A DNA stretch of 64,000 nt. Source: Flavobacterium sp. LC2016-01 (GTDB lineage: Bacteria; Bacteroidota; Bacteroidia; Flavobacteriales; Flavobacteriaceae). The translations under genes were made by a program, and so were the position numbers. The stretch's first letter is position 1, and every line of letters begins with the position of its first letter. The stretch spans positions 360,555 through 424,554 of the forward strand of contig NZ_WMIC01000006.1 in the NCBI RefSeq assembly GCF_009711135.1, written 5' to 3'. Shown piece after piece: positions 50,874 to 60,300 of the stretch. The notes beneath the pieces are model-generated. The model was not told the origin of the DNA. It searched no databases and worked only from the letters and a program-made list of their open reading frames with translations.

Positions 50874-53273
50874 CTACTCACCTACTATGTGAAGTTCATT
50901 GAACTCTTTATCAACAATTAAAAATTTATTTTGCTCAAAGCTTAATTGATCAAATTCAATTCTTTCATTGTCAATTTCAATTTCAGTTACTTTAAAAGGA
51001 AGTCCAATTAAATTGATTTTATACTTGGTGTAAGGGGTATCATATTTTCCGTCTTTATGAAGTTGAATAATCAATTCCTTCGCTTTTCCAATGGTTCTGA
51101 AAGATAGGAAACTATAACGCCCCTTTTTATAATCATAACCATCCTGCGCATCTTCATAAACCACCGATTTCTCTTTACCATGCTTGAAATAAACATCCAG
51201 CATTAACTCATCAAATTCTAATTCGCCAACATATTGCTGCACTGGATATTTTGGAATCACCGCACCCGCTTTTATGAAAACTGGAATTTCATCAAATTTG
51301 GTATCAATCCAAACTTCTCTTCCTCCAACTGTAAACTCGTTTGTCCAGAAGTTATACCACTCGCCTCTTGGAATATACATACGTCTACCTACAGCATTAG
51401 GTTCAAGGATTGGACATACTAAAATTTGATTTCCAAAGATGAATTCATCATTGCGATAATGCGTCTGAGTATCGTCTTGATCGTAATAAACTAAAGGTTT
51501 CAGCATCGGAATCCCTTCTTCAATATATTGCCAGAACATGGTATATAAATAAGGAAGTAATTGATAACGAAGACTCACAAATTTTCTGGTGATATTAATT
51601 ACTTCTTCGTCAAAAGCCCAAGGTTCTTGGTTTCCATGATCTCCAGAAGAATGCGTTCTGCAGAAAGGATGGAAAACCCCTAACTGAATCCACCGTGCGT
51701 ATAATTCGCCTGTTGGCTGTTCGGCAAAACCTCCAATATCAGAACCTGTAAAACCCATTCCGGAAATTGACATTCTCTGAACCTGAATATTTGCAATCCA
51801 TAAATGTTCCCAAGTCGCCACGTTGTCGCCTGTCCAGGATGAAGTATAACGCTGCGCACCTGAATAAGCCGATCTTGTAATTACAAAAGGCCTTTTTGGA
51901 TATACAAAACGCTTTACGCCGTGATATGTGGCTCTTGCCATTTGGGTTCCATAAATATTGTGCGCTTTTCTGTGACTGCAAGGGTTTCCGTCGTATGAAT
52001 GTCTTACATCCATTGGGAATGTTTTATTTGGAACCTCCATAACAGCGGGTTCGTTCATATCATTCCAAACTCCTTTTACGCCAATATCTGAAATTAATTC
52101 TTTAAATAATCCTGCCCACCATTCTCTTACTACGGGATTTGTATAATCTGGAAAATTACATTCTCCTGGCCAGACTTTACCTTTCATATAAGGACCATCG
52201 GCTCTTTTGCAGAAATAATCATTTTTTAAAGCTTCTTGATACACCCAGTAATCTTTATCGATTTTAATTCCCGGATCAATGATGACAATGGTTTTGAAAC
52301 CATCTTCGGCTAACTCGGTAACCATCTTTTTGGGATCTGGAAAATATTCTTTATTCCATGTAAAACATCGAAAACCTTCCATATAATCGATATCTAAATA
52401 AATAGCGTCACACGGAATTTTTAGTTCTCTAAATTTTGAAGTGATTTCTTTTACTTTGCTTTCTGGATAATAACTCCATTTACATTGATGATAACCTAAA
52501 ACCCAAAGCGGCGGTAATTCTGGTTTTCCGGTCAAATCTGTATAAGTCGTTACAACATCTTGCATTTGAGGACCATAAATGAAATAATAATTCATTTCTC
52601 CACCTTCTGCCCAATAACTGGTTACATTTCTTCTTTCCTGACAAAAATCGAAAAATGTTCTGAATGTATTGTCAAAAAATATTCCGTAGGATTGTTTGTT
52701 GTGTAAACCAATATAAAAAGGAACTACTTTATATAACGGTTCTTGATCTTTTTGATAAGCATATTGATCAGTTGCAAAATTCTCAACTCTTTTGCCTTTT
52801 AAATTCATTTGAGTGGCTTTATCGCCAAGACCGTAAAAACATTCTCCATCTCTTGAAGATTTGCTCATTTTTACAATATTTCCGCCATATTCGTAACTTT
52901 CTTCCCAATGAAAACCAAGTTCATCCTGAAGAATTAAACAATTATTTAAGTCATAAATAGACAAACGGACATCAGCTTTTTTGATTTTACAAACCACTTT
53001 ACTGGTTGTAATTTCATAATAATTTTCATCTTCAGTAACTTTCAGAAAATTATAACCGTGAAGCTGCGTTTTGTCAATGGCATATGAAAAGTCATTACTA
53101 AAGTAACCTTTTGTCGTAAAACGAAAACGAATTAAACTGTCACGAAGAACGGTGACTTTTAAGATTACATTATTGTCTGTATAAAAAGAAACTGAATCGC
53201 CTTCATGTTCATAAGAAACTATTTTTGAAGGAAACAAGTTGCCTTTATGTTCTAATGATGTATTTGTAATCAT
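50874..53273 (-). CDS. Glycoside hydrolase family 31 alpha-glucosidase
   Basis: 799 residues with no signal peptide, hence cytoplasmic. GH31 order: N-terminal beta-sandwich (1-~240, ending FDFCQERRNVTSYW), (beta/alpha)8 barrel with the nucleophile in WNDMNEPAV (near 52040-52070) and the acid in SWTGDNVATWEHL. GMGFTGSDIGGF and a C-terminal beta region follow. It hydrolyses terminal alpha-1,4 (or 1,6) glucosyl bonds of oligosaccharides. Its place next to the glg genes points to glycogen or maltodextrin breakdown. It has its own -7 element and a possible operator, so it is a separate unit from glgB. Confidence 0.94.
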   Translation of the reverse strand: MITNTSLEHKGNLFPSKIVSYEHEGDSVSFYTDNNVILKVTVLRDSLIRFRFTTKGYFSNDFSYAIDKTQLHGYNFLKVTEDENYYEITTSKVVCKIKKADVRLSIYDLNNCLILQDELGFHWEESYEYGGNIVKMSKSSRDGECFYGLGDKATQMNLKGKRVENFATDQYAYQKDQEPLYKVVPFYIGLHNKQSYGIFFDNTFRTFFDFCQERRNVTSYWAEGGEMNYYFIYGPQMQDVVTTYTDLTGKPELPPLWVLGYHQCKWSYYPESKVKEITSKFRELKIPCDAIYLDIDYMEGFRCFTWNKEYFPDPKKMVTELAEDGFKTIVIIDPGIKIDKDYWVYQEALKNDYFCKRADGPYMKGKVWPGECNFPDYTNPVVREWWAGLFKELISDIGVKGVWNDMNEPAVMEVPNKTFPMDVRHSYDGNPCSHRKAHNIYGTQMARATYHGVKRFVYPKRPFVITRSAYSGAQRYTSSWTGDNVATWEHLWIANIQVQRMSISGMGFTGSDIGGFAEQPTGELYARWIQLGVFHPFCRTHSSGDHGNQEPWAFDEEVINITRKFVSLRYQLLPYLYTMFWQYIEEGIPMLKPLVYYDQDDTQTHYRNDEFIFGNQILVCPILEPNAVGRRMYIPRGEWYNFWTNEFTVGGREVWIDTKFDEIPVFIKAGAVIPKYPVQQYVGELEFDELMLDVYFKHGKEKSVVYEDAQDGYDYKKGRYSFLSFRTIGKAKELIIQLHKDGKYDTPYTKYKINLIGLPFKVTEIEIDNERIEFDQLSFEQNKFLIVDKEFNELHIVGE

Positions 53274-53311
53274 ATCGCTATTATCTTAATTTTATAACTC
53301 TATCCTTACTT

Positions 53312-53319
53312 CAAACATA
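53312..53319 (-). promoter_or_regulatory. GH31 gene -7 promoter element (TATGTTTG on the minus strand)
   Basis: Exact TAnnTTTG about 39 bases before the GH31 ATG. Confidence 0.55.
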
Positions 53320-53359
53320 CAAAAAAACTTGGTAAAGCACTATGAATAAAAGGATTATT

Positions 53360-53373
53360 AACGAAAACGTTTT
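53360..53373. promoter_or_regulatory. AAAACGTTTT palindrome, LacI-type operator candidate
   Basis: AACGAAAACGTTTT contains a perfect 10-bp palindrome centred on CG (53364-53373) and a nested AACG-AAAA-CGTT. It lies about 45 bases upstream of the GH31 -7 element. CG-centred A/T palindromes are typical of LacI-family operators in sugar genes; no regulator gene is nearby. Confidence 0.35.
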
Positions 53374-53475
53374 TTCTGAACTACTATTAAATTTGTTCTT
53401 TAAAAATCGACAATTCGATAATTTAATGACACATATTTGATAAAATGGCACTCCTTAAAATTATCGTGTACTTTT

Positions 53476-55380
53476 CTACTCAAAAGAATATACAGTAACA
53501 CTTAAGGGAGGCAAAATTAATTCAACAGAAAAATCTCTTCCGTCATAAGGAATCACATCGATTTTTAAAGATTTAGAATTTCCAATACCGCTTCCGCCAT
53601 AAATTACAGCATCAGTATTAAAAATTTCTGTCAATTTCCCTTTCTGAGAAATACCAATTCTATAATTTTCTCTTACTACTTGCGTAAAATTGCAAACTAC
53701 AATAATGTTTTCATCTGAATTATTTCCTTTTCGGATATAGGAAAGGACGGCATTTTGATGATCTGAGTAATTAATCCATTCAAAACCTTCTCCTGTGAAT
53801 TGTTTTTCATACAATGCCGGACGCGATTTATATAATTGATTTAAATCTGTAATCACTTTTTTAATCCCAGAATGGTAATCGTACTGCAACAAATGCCAAT
53901 CTAGACTTTTCTCAAAATTCCATTCGTCACTTTGTCCAAATTCAGATCCCATAAACAATAATTTTGTTCCGGGATGTGTGAACATGTATCCGTAAAGCAA
54001 TCTTAAATTTGCAAATTTCTGCCATTCATCGCCTGGCATTTTATTGGCAATTGTTTTTTTTCCATACACAACTTCGTCATGAGAAAACGGAAGCATAAAG
54101 TTTTCTGTAAACGCATACGTCATCGAAAAAGTCAAATCATTTTGATGATATTTTCTATAAACCGTTTCCTTTTGAAAATATTTTAAAGTATCGTGCATCC
54201 AGCCCATCATCCATTTCATTCCAAAGCCCAAGCCTCCAGTAAAAGTTGGTCTTGAAACCATTGGAAACGAAGTACTTTCTTCTGCAATAGTCTGAACTCC
54301 ATCAAAATTAGCATAGATTACTTCATTAAATTCTTTAAGAAAACTGATCGTTTCAAGATTCTCTCTTCCGCCGTAAATATTGGGTTCCCATTCACCTTCA
54401 TTTCTAGAATAATCAAGATAAAGCATCGAAGCAACAGCATCAACTCGTAATCCGTCAGCATGATAATTTTGAAGCCAGAAAACTGCATTACTGATTAAAA
54501 AAGCACGAACTTCATTACGTCCATAATTAAAAACCAAACTTTTCCAATCAGGATGATAACCTTTTCTGCGATCTGGATGCTCGTATAAATGCGAACCATC
54601 AAAGAAACCTAAACCATGTGCGTCATCAGGAAAATGTGATGGAACCCAGTCTAAAATAACACCAATACCAGCTTGATGCAGTTTATCAACCAAAACCATA
54701 AAATCCTGTGGTTTTCCAAAACGTGAAGTTGGCGCAAAATAGCCCGTTAACTGATAACCCCATGAAGGATCATAGGGATACTCCATAATTGGCATAAATT
54801 CAACGTGCGTAAAACCAGTTTCTTTTACATAATTGACTAAGTCATCTGCCAATTCTAAATAGGTTAAAAATCGGTTATGTTCACCACGTTTCCATGATCC
54901 TAAATGCACTTCATAAACTGAATAAGGTTTGTCAAGAGCATTATTTTCATGGCGGGATTCCATCCAATTCTTATCTTTCCAATTGTAATCCAAATCCCAG
55001 ACAACAGAAGCTGTATGTGGCGGTTTTTCACAATATAAAGCGAAAGGGTCTGCCTTTTCAGTTACGACTCCATCAATATTCGATTGAATTTTATATTTAT
55101 AGAGAGAGCCTTTTGAAATGTCTGGAATAAATCCTTCCCAAATTCCCGAAGAATCCCAACGAACCTGAAGCTGATGCTCGCCTTGTGTCCAATAATTAAA
55201 ATCGCCCACAACAGAAACCGACTTCGCCGTGGGTGCCCAAACAGCAAAATAAACTCCTTTCACTCCATTTACCTCAATTAAATGTGCTCCCAACTTTTCA
55301 TACAATTTGAAATGTTTTCCAGCTTTGAATAAATCAATATCAAAATCGGTAAATAAAGAATGCGTAATTACTTTTGTCAT
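53476..55380 (-). CDS. glgB: 1,4-alpha-glucan branching enzyme
   Basis: 634 residues, GH13 branching enzyme with an N-terminal CBM48 (GVYFAVWAPTAKSVSVVGDFNYW, residues ~40-62). Barrel motifs: HFPDDAHGLGFFDGSHLYEH, the nucleophile Asp in DGLRVDAVASMLYLDYSR read in part, the acid Glu in TIAEESTSFP, and LPFSHDEVVYGKK with the third acidic residue. It makes the alpha-1,6 branches of glycogen in the cytoplasm. It lies 70 bases downstream of glgC and ends the glgA-glgC-glgB run. Confidence 0.97.
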   Translation of the reverse strand: MTKVITHSLFTDFDIDLFKAGKHFKLYEKLGAHLIEVNGVKGVYFAVWAPTAKSVSVVGDFNYWTQGEHQLQVRWDSSGIWEGFIPDISKGSLYKYKIQSNIDGVVTEKADPFALYCEKPPHTASVVWDLDYNWKDKNWMESRHENNALDKPYSVYEVHLGSWKRGEHNRFLTYLELADDLVNYVKETGFTHVEFMPIMEYPYDPSWGYQLTGYFAPTSRFGKPQDFMVLVDKLHQAGIGVILDWVPSHFPDDAHGLGFFDGSHLYEHPDRRKGYHPDWKSLVFNYGRNEVRAFLISNAVFWLQNYHADGLRVDAVASMLYLDYSRNEGEWEPNIYGGRENLETISFLKEFNEVIYANFDGVQTIAEESTSFPMVSRPTFTGGLGFGMKWMMGWMHDTLKYFQKETVYRKYHQNDLTFSMTYAFTENFMLPFSHDEVVYGKKTIANKMPGDEWQKFANLRLLYGYMFTHPGTKLLFMGSEFGQSDEWNFEKSLDWHLLQYDYHSGIKKVITDLNQLYKSRPALYEKQFTGEGFEWINYSDHQNAVLSYIRKGNNSDENIIVVCNFTQVVRENYRIGISQKGKLTEIFNTDAVIYGGSGIGNSKSLKIDVIPYDGRDFSVELILPPLSVTVYSFE

Positions 55381-55412
55381 ATTTGTTTTTTAAGGCAACA
55401 ATTGGAATTTGG

Positions 55413-55430
55413 TCCCGATAGCTATCGGGA
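55413..55430. repeat. Perfect 18-bp palindrome between glgC and glgB
   Basis: TCCCGATAGCTATCGGGA is self-complementary over 18 bases. It lies in the short glgC-glgB gap. It could form a stem in the mRNA or be a small dispersed repeat; it has no T-tract. Confidence 0.7.
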
Positions 55431-55450
55431 TTTATTGAATTTCTTAAATT

Positions 55451-56731
55451 TTATTCAATTCTAAAATTATCTGCGAGAATTGCTCCTTTTTTAATGACAA
55501 CAATTCCGTCTTTAATGCTGTACAATTCATTAGTAAAATTATCTAAATGCTTACCGCCGCTAATGTGAACATTATTTCCAATGCGTACATTTTTGTCAAC
55601 CAAAGCATTTTTTATAAAACAGTTTTCGCCTATTCCAACATGAATTTTACTGACACTTGCTTCATGATTCAATTCATCTAAATCTTGATAGAAATCATTC
55701 CCCATCACGTAGCAGTTTTCAAGAACAGTTCCTACGCCAATTCGAGAACGAATTCCAATTACTGAACTTTTAATTTCTTTGGCATTTATAATACAGCCTT
55801 CAGAAATTAATGATTGATTGATAATCGAATTTCTAAATTTTGATGGCGGAAGCAATCTCGGTCTTGTGAAAATTTTATTGTCGTTATCGAATAAATTAAA
55901 TTCCGGTATATCAGCTGTTAAACCAATATTGGCTTCAAAAAAGGATTCAATATTTCCAATATCTGTCCAATATCCTTCATATTGATAACTTAGTATTTTA
56001 TGTTTTCCAACGGCCTGTGGAATGATTTCTTTTCCAAAATCTTTCGTTTCCGGATTCGCCATTAATTCTTCTAACAATGGTTTATTGAAAATATAGATTC
56101 CCATTGAAGCAAGATATTTTTTGCCTTTTTCCTGCATATGTTCGCTCACTTCAGATTCCCATTCTGGCAATAAAGAAGCATCTGGTTTTTCTATAAATGC
56201 CTGAATCGTATTTTCATGATCGGTTTTCAAAATCCCAAATTCTGGTGCATCTTTTGCATTTACAGGTAAAGTAGCAATCGAAATTTCAGCATCTGCAGCA
56301 ATATGAGCTTCTAACATTTCGTTAAAATCCATTTGATACAATTGATCTCCCGAAAGAATTAAAGCATGGTCAAAATCATGTTTTAAAAAGTGAGACATGC
56401 ATTGTCTAACGGCATCGGCAGTTCCTTGAAACCACGTAGGATTATCTGGCGTCTGTTCAGCCGCTAAAATATCAACAAACGACTGACTGAAAATACTAAA
56501 ATTAAAAGTGTTTTTAATGTGTGCATTTAGTGATGCAGAATTAAACTGTGTCAAAACAAATATTTTAAAAATATCAGAATTGATACAATTTGAAATAGGG
56601 ATATCAACTAATCGGTACTTTCCACCAATTGGTACTGCAGGTTTTGATCTTGTTTCAGTTAATGGAAACAAACGTGATCCTTGTCCTCCTCCTAAAATAA
56701 TAGCAACTACATTTTTCTTTTTAAATTTCAT
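55451..56731 (-). CDS. glgC: Glucose-1-phosphate adenylyltransferase
   Basis: 426 residues from the ATG at 56731; a TTG three codons earlier is a weaker choice. The nucleotidyltransferase domain opens with ILGGGQGSRLFPLTETRSKPAVP. Further on are SGDQLYQMDF (metal/substrate Asp) and GYWTDIGNIESFFEANIGL. A left-handed beta-helix C-terminus (SVIGIRSRIGVGTVLENC) carries the allosteric interface. It makes ADP-glucose from Glc-1-P and ATP, the committed step of glycogen synthesis. The ATG lies 11 bases inside glgA, so the two are translationally coupled. Confidence 0.97.
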   Translation of the reverse strand: MKFKKKNVVAIILGGGQGSRLFPLTETRSKPAVPIGGKYRLVDIPISNCINSDIFKIFVLTQFNSASLNAHIKNTFNFSIFSQSFVDILAAEQTPDNPTWFQGTADAVRQCMSHFLKHDFDHALILSGDQLYQMDFNEMLEAHIAADAEISIATLPVNAKDAPEFGILKTDHENTIQAFIEKPDASLLPEWESEVSEHMQEKGKKYLASMGIYIFNKPLLEELMANPETKDFGKEIIPQAVGKHKILSYQYEGYWTDIGNIESFFEANIGLTADIPEFNLFDNDNKIFTRPRLLPPSKFRNSIINQSLISEGCIINAKEIKSSVIGIRSRIGVGTVLENCYVMGNDFYQDLDELNHEASVSKIHVGIGENCFIKNALVDKNVRIGNNVHISGGKHLDNFTNELYSIKDGIVVIKKGAILADNFRIE

Positions 56732-58148
56732 TTTTCTCAATTATTAGGTTGTATATCTCGATATATTCTTGGCACACTCTTTCCCAGGAATGATCTGTTG
56801 CCATTCCTCGTTTTAAAACTGTATTGAAATTTATTTTGTCATCATAAAGCTTCACCGCACGATTTATTGAATAACAAATATCTCCTACCGAAGCCTGATC
56901 ATGACAAATACCATTTCCTTCATCTCCAAAATCAATCACCGTATCTCTCAAGCCTCCTGTTCTTCTCACAATTGGAACAGTTCCGTATCGCATTGCATAC
57001 ATCTGATTTAAACCGCATGGTTCAACTCTTGAAGGCATTAAAATATAATCTGAACCCGCATAAATTAAATGCGCCAATTCTTCGTTATAACCAATAAAAA
57101 CATTGTAGTTGCCTTTATAATCATTACGCAATTGCGTTAATTGTGATTCTATTTCTGAATTCCCTGATCCTAAAATCAGAATATTAATATTTTCAAAATT
57201 TTCAGATAATGCCAATGCAGAAGCTTGTGGCAATAAATCTCCGCCTTTCTCTTCGAATAAACGGCCAATAAAACTAAAAAGCGGTTTTGCGGGATCTAAA
57301 TCAAATTGCTCGCAGAGCTTTTCTTTATTTTTTTGTTTTCCTAATTCAAAATTTTCAATTGAATAATGATATTCAAGCATTTTATCTTTTGAAGGATCCC
57401 AGACTTCAATATCAATTCCGTTTAAAATTCCTTTCGATTTATTCCGAACTGAATTAAACAGCGCTTCTAAACCGTTTGCTGCATAATTAATTTCATTTAA
57501 ATAACTCGGCGAAACAGTTGTTACTGCATTTGCACATTTGATACCAACAGCCAAAGAATTAATCGAATTATTCCATTCTAAAAACCCAATGTGTCTTAAA
57601 TCAAATTCTGGCAGATAATACAATTTGTCAAAACCAAACCAGCCTTGATACAAACCATTATGAATTGTAATAACTGTTTTTACATTTTGCAGACTTTCAT
57701 ATTTATAAGCATATTTTATCAAAAAAGGAACGATTCCAGTATGATGGTCGTGACAGTTTATAATTTCAGGCACTTTCTTGCGCGCCAAAATCCAATCTAA
57801 ACTTGCAATTTGAAAAGACAAAAAACGCTCAATGTCATCCTCGTAGCCATAAACATTTGGGCGGTCAAACAATTCTTTAATTTCAATAAGATACAGCTCA
57901 TAACCCAATTTGTCAGATGTCTCTTTTAAAACACTAAAAGGAAAATCGAAATTTCCCAATTTGACATTCCCCCAATGAACACATTCTAAATCATTCTCTT
58001 TTCTGAATTTTGTATCATAACAAGGGACAACAACTCTAACTTGATGACCTGCATTTGTCTGATATTTAGGCAGTGCTCCTACGACATCAGCAAGGCCGCC
58101 CACTTTAGCCATTGGGTAACATTCTGCACTTAAATGAAATATTTCCAT
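56721..58148 (-). CDS. glgA: Glycogen synthase (ADP-glucose)
   Basis: 475 residues, GT5. The ADP-glucose-binding KVGGLADVVGALPK is at residues 15-28. FIGRLFEEKGGDLL (about 290) and the acidic MPSRVEPCGLNQMYAMRYGTVPIVRRTGGLRD follow, read in parts (catalytic Glu and nucleotide loop). It elongates alpha-1,4-glucan from ADP-glucose in the cytoplasm. It is the first gene of glgA-glgC-glgB. No exact promoter element was found in the 138-base divergent gap to the alpha/beta hydrolase gene. Confidence 0.96.
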   Translation of the reverse strand: MEIFHLSAECYPMAKVGGLADVVGALPKYQTNAGHQVRVVVPCYDTKFRKENDLECVHWGNVKLGNFDFPFSVLKETSDKLGYELYLIEIKELFDRPNVYGYEDDIERFLSFQIASLDWILARKKVPEIINCHDHHTGIVPFLIKYAYKYESLQNVKTVITIHNGLYQGWFGFDKLYYLPEFDLRHIGFLEWNNSINSLAVGIKCANAVTTVSPSYLNEINYAANGLEALFNSVRNKSKGILNGIDIEVWDPSKDKMLEYHYSIENFELGKQKNKEKLCEQFDLDPAKPLFSFIGRLFEEKGGDLLPQASALALSENFENINILILGSGNSEIESQLTQLRNDYKGNYNVFIGYNEELAHLIYAGSDYILMPSRVEPCGLNQMYAMRYGTVPIVRRTGGLRDTVIDFGDEGNGICHDQASVGDICYSINRAVKLYDDKINFNTVLKRGMATDHSWERVCQEYIEIYNLIIEKNEI

Positions 58149-58286
58149 CCTAAAATTTTATAATGGTATTAAAAAGTAATTAATGATTTATTTTTTTCTG
58201 GAAGCAATCATTAATATGCTACTTTTATGTTTTTTAAATTTAGGAAAAAATAAGCAGAATTTAGCCGTCAAAAAAAAATTATCAAT

Positions 58287-59153
58287 ATGTCAAAAAAGGA
58301 AACTAATCCTATTAAATCATTAAAAATTCCACAGTTTATCATTGTATCCTGTAAAATTTGTGCCCTTATTTCAACCAAATTGGTTACTTCATATACTGCA
58401 AAATTATTTACAACACCTATAAAACATAAAGTTCCAAAACGAGAACTTGAAATGGATTCTAAAAGTGTTCACAAAATAATTCATGTGCCTGCAATAAACA
58501 AAAACATTGTAACGTATCAATATGGAGAAAGCGCTCGTAAAATTTTATTAGTTCATGGATGGTCTGGAAGAGGCACACAGTTATTTAAAATAGCCGATGA
58601 ACTTTTAAAAAATGGCTTTTCAACAATAAGTTTTGATGCTCCAGCACATGGAAAATCTAGGGGAAAATCAACTATAATGTCTGAATTTATTGCTTCAATA
58701 TTAGAACTTGAAAAAGAATTTGGACCATTCGAAATTGCAATTGGTCATTCTCTCGGCGGAATGTCTGTTTTAAATGCTATAAAAGACGGATTACAGACAA
58801 ACAAAGCGATTGTTATAGGAAGCGGTGATATTGTTCAGGATATTTTAGATGAGTTTATTTCAAAATTAGGTTTAAAACAAGAAATAAGTGAGCGTCTCCG
58901 CAATCTTTTTGAAGAGAAATATCAAGTAAAAATGGATGATTTTTCAGCTTACAGAGCCGCACAAAAAGTAAAAATACCAGTATTAGTAATTCATGATAAT
59001 GATGACCCAGAAGTTTCTGTAAAAGCTGGAATTCACATTCATGAACAGCTTGAAAATGGAACTTTGTATTTGACGGATGGTTTAGGCCACAGAAAAATAC
59101 TTGGCAACCAAAATGTCATTAAAAAAATCATGAATTTTATCAAAACTAACTAA
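58287..59153 (+). CDS. Alpha/beta hydrolase
   Basis: 288 residues. A hydrophobic N-terminus (FIIVSCKICALISTKLV, residues ~18-34) may be a membrane-associated helix. The hydrolase core has HGW (LLVHGWSGRG, oxyanion region), the nucleophile elbow GHSLGG (near residue 155), the acid in VIHDNDDPEVS and the His in DGLGHRKIL. This gives a complete Ser-Asp-His triad. The substrate is unknown; esterase or lipase-like activity is likely. Divergent from glgA; the next gene's promoter overlaps its stop codon. Confidence 0.87.
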   Translation: MSKKETNPIKSLKIPQFIIVSCKICALISTKLVTSYTAKLFTTPIKHKVPKRELEMDSKSVHKIIHVPAINKNIVTYQYGESARKILLVHGWSGRGTQLFKIADELLKNGFSTISFDAPAHGKSRGKSTIMSEFIASILELEKEFGPFEIAIGHSLGGMSVLNAIKDGLQTNKAIVIGSGDIVQDILDEFISKLGLKQEISERLRNLFEEKYQVKMDDFSAYRAAQKVKIPVLVIHDNDDPEVSVKAGIHIHEQLENGTLYLTDGLGHRKILGNQNVIKKIMNFIKTN

Positions 59154-59158
59154 TTTTG
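59151..59158 (+). promoter_or_regulatory. Bacteroidetes -7 promoter element (TAATTTTG) overlapping a stop codon
   Basis: Exact TAnnTTTG; its TAA is the stop of the alpha/beta hydrolase gene. It lies 44 bases before the glycosylase ATG. Confidence 0.5.
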
Positions 59159-59201
59159 TGATAGTTACACTTTCATATATCTAACTTAAAATAATGCTGA
59201 A

Positions 59202-59846
59202 ATGGATTTATTTGGGGAAACATCAGATTGGGAAACAAAACTAGAACCTATTTTGAATAAATATAAAGGAAAAAGGCATCCTTTAGAATATCAAAATACA
59301 TATCAATTGTTAGTTATGGTTATTTTGTCTGCACAAGATTCTGATGCAAATATTAATAAAATAGCACCTTCTTTATTTGAAGAATTTCCAACATTGAACA
59401 GTTTATCTAAAACCGATTTCGAAACTTTCATACCTTATATAAGCAAGGTCCGAAACTTTGGAACAAAAGCAAATTGGTTATTAGAAATTGCAAAAACCAT
59501 CCAAAATGACAAAGATATTCCTTTGACTATGCAAGGATTAACAGCTTTAAAAGGAATTGGTCGAAAATCAGCAAATGTAATTTTAAGAGAAACCGGAAAA
59601 CCTGCAGAAGGAATTATTGCCGACTTACACGTTATTCGCGTCGCTCCCAGAATTGGAATAATAAAAGAAGCAAAAGATGGGAATAAAGTTGAAAAAGATT
59701 TGATGCAGGTACTTCAAAAAAGTATTTGGTCAGAAATTGGCATGGCAATTTCTTTTCTTGGAAGAGAAACCTGCAGACCTAAACCTAAATGTGAAGAATG
59801 TCTTTTGGCAGATTTCTGCTTCTATTATGCTACAGAAGTTCTTTAA
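59202..59846 (+). CDS. Endonuclease III-like DNA glycosylase/lyase (HhH-GPD, 4Fe-4S)
   Basis: 214 residues, EndoIII size. The helix-hairpin-helix is LKGIGRKSANVIL with the catalytic Lys of the GRK motif, followed by the catalytic Asp in IADLHVIRV. The C-terminal iron-sulfur cysteines are present as CRPKPKCEECLLADFC, i.e. C-x5-C-x2-C-x5-C rather than the standard C-x6-C-x2-C-x5-C. The IADLHV motif (VDTHV in E. coli Nth) marks a diverged paralogue, so the genome may hold a second, canonical nth. It excises oxidised pyrimidines or related lesions. Its promoter overlaps the previous stop. Confidence 0.85.
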   Translation: MDLFGETSDWETKLEPILNKYKGKRHPLEYQNTYQLLVMVILSAQDSDANINKIAPSLFEEFPTLNSLSKTDFETFIPYISKVRNFGTKANWLLEIAKTIQNDKDIPLTMQGLTALKGIGRKSANVILRETGKPAEGIIADLHVIRVAPRIGIIKEAKDGNKVEKDLMQVLQKSIWSEIGMAISFLGRETCRPKPKCEECLLADFCFYYATEVL

Positions 59847-59850
59847 ATAT

Positions 59851-60285
59851 TTATTTTCTTCGAGTATCAATTAAATAAATAATTTTCCAGGAATCTTTTT
59901 CTTTAAATAAAGTAAAAGTATTTACACCTGAATGACTCAGCTTATCATTCAGATAAAATTCATATGGTGCCCAAACATGAGCCATTGTTCCATCAATTTG
60001 AATTGTATAACTTAAAATTTTCTCTTGAAATTTCATACTGGAAGGAATTGTTGCAATTGATTTATAAAATTCTCTTGCAGTTTCGTCAGATAATTTATTT
60101 CCTTTTGAAGCACTCTCACTAATGGATTGCAGAATCATTTTATCTGCACAAACCGATTTTATTTTCAAAGTATCTTTTTGATGAAATCCTTCAAAAAATA
60201 TTTCAATACTTTTTTGAACTTCCTGTTTTTGAGCATTAGAAGCAAATCCTATACAAAGGAAAAGCAGAATAAAATAAACCCTCAT
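59851..60285 (-). CDS. NTF2-like (SnoaL/DUF4440-type) secreted protein
   Basis: 144 residues. The signal peptide is MRVYFILLFLCIGFASNAQ. The mature ~125 residues have the cone-shaped NTF2-like pattern: helix (VQKSIEIFFEGFHQKDTLKI), then a strand run with VWAPYEFYLNDKLSHSGVNTFTLFK, ending in KIIYLIDTRRK. Such proteins are often exported, small-ligand-binding or enzymatic. It is convergent with the glycosylase gene (four-base gap). The DUF1569 gene lies 15 bases upstream in the same direction, suggesting an operon. Confidence 0.78.
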   Translation of the reverse strand: MRVYFILLFLCIGFASNAQKQEVQKSIEIFFEGFHQKDTLKIKSVCADKMILQSISESASKGNKLSDETAREFYKSIATIPSSMKFQEKILSYTIQIDGTMAHVWAPYEFYLNDKLSHSGVNTFTLFKEKDSWKIIYLIDTRRK

Positions 60286-60300
60286 ATAAATTAGTTTTGA

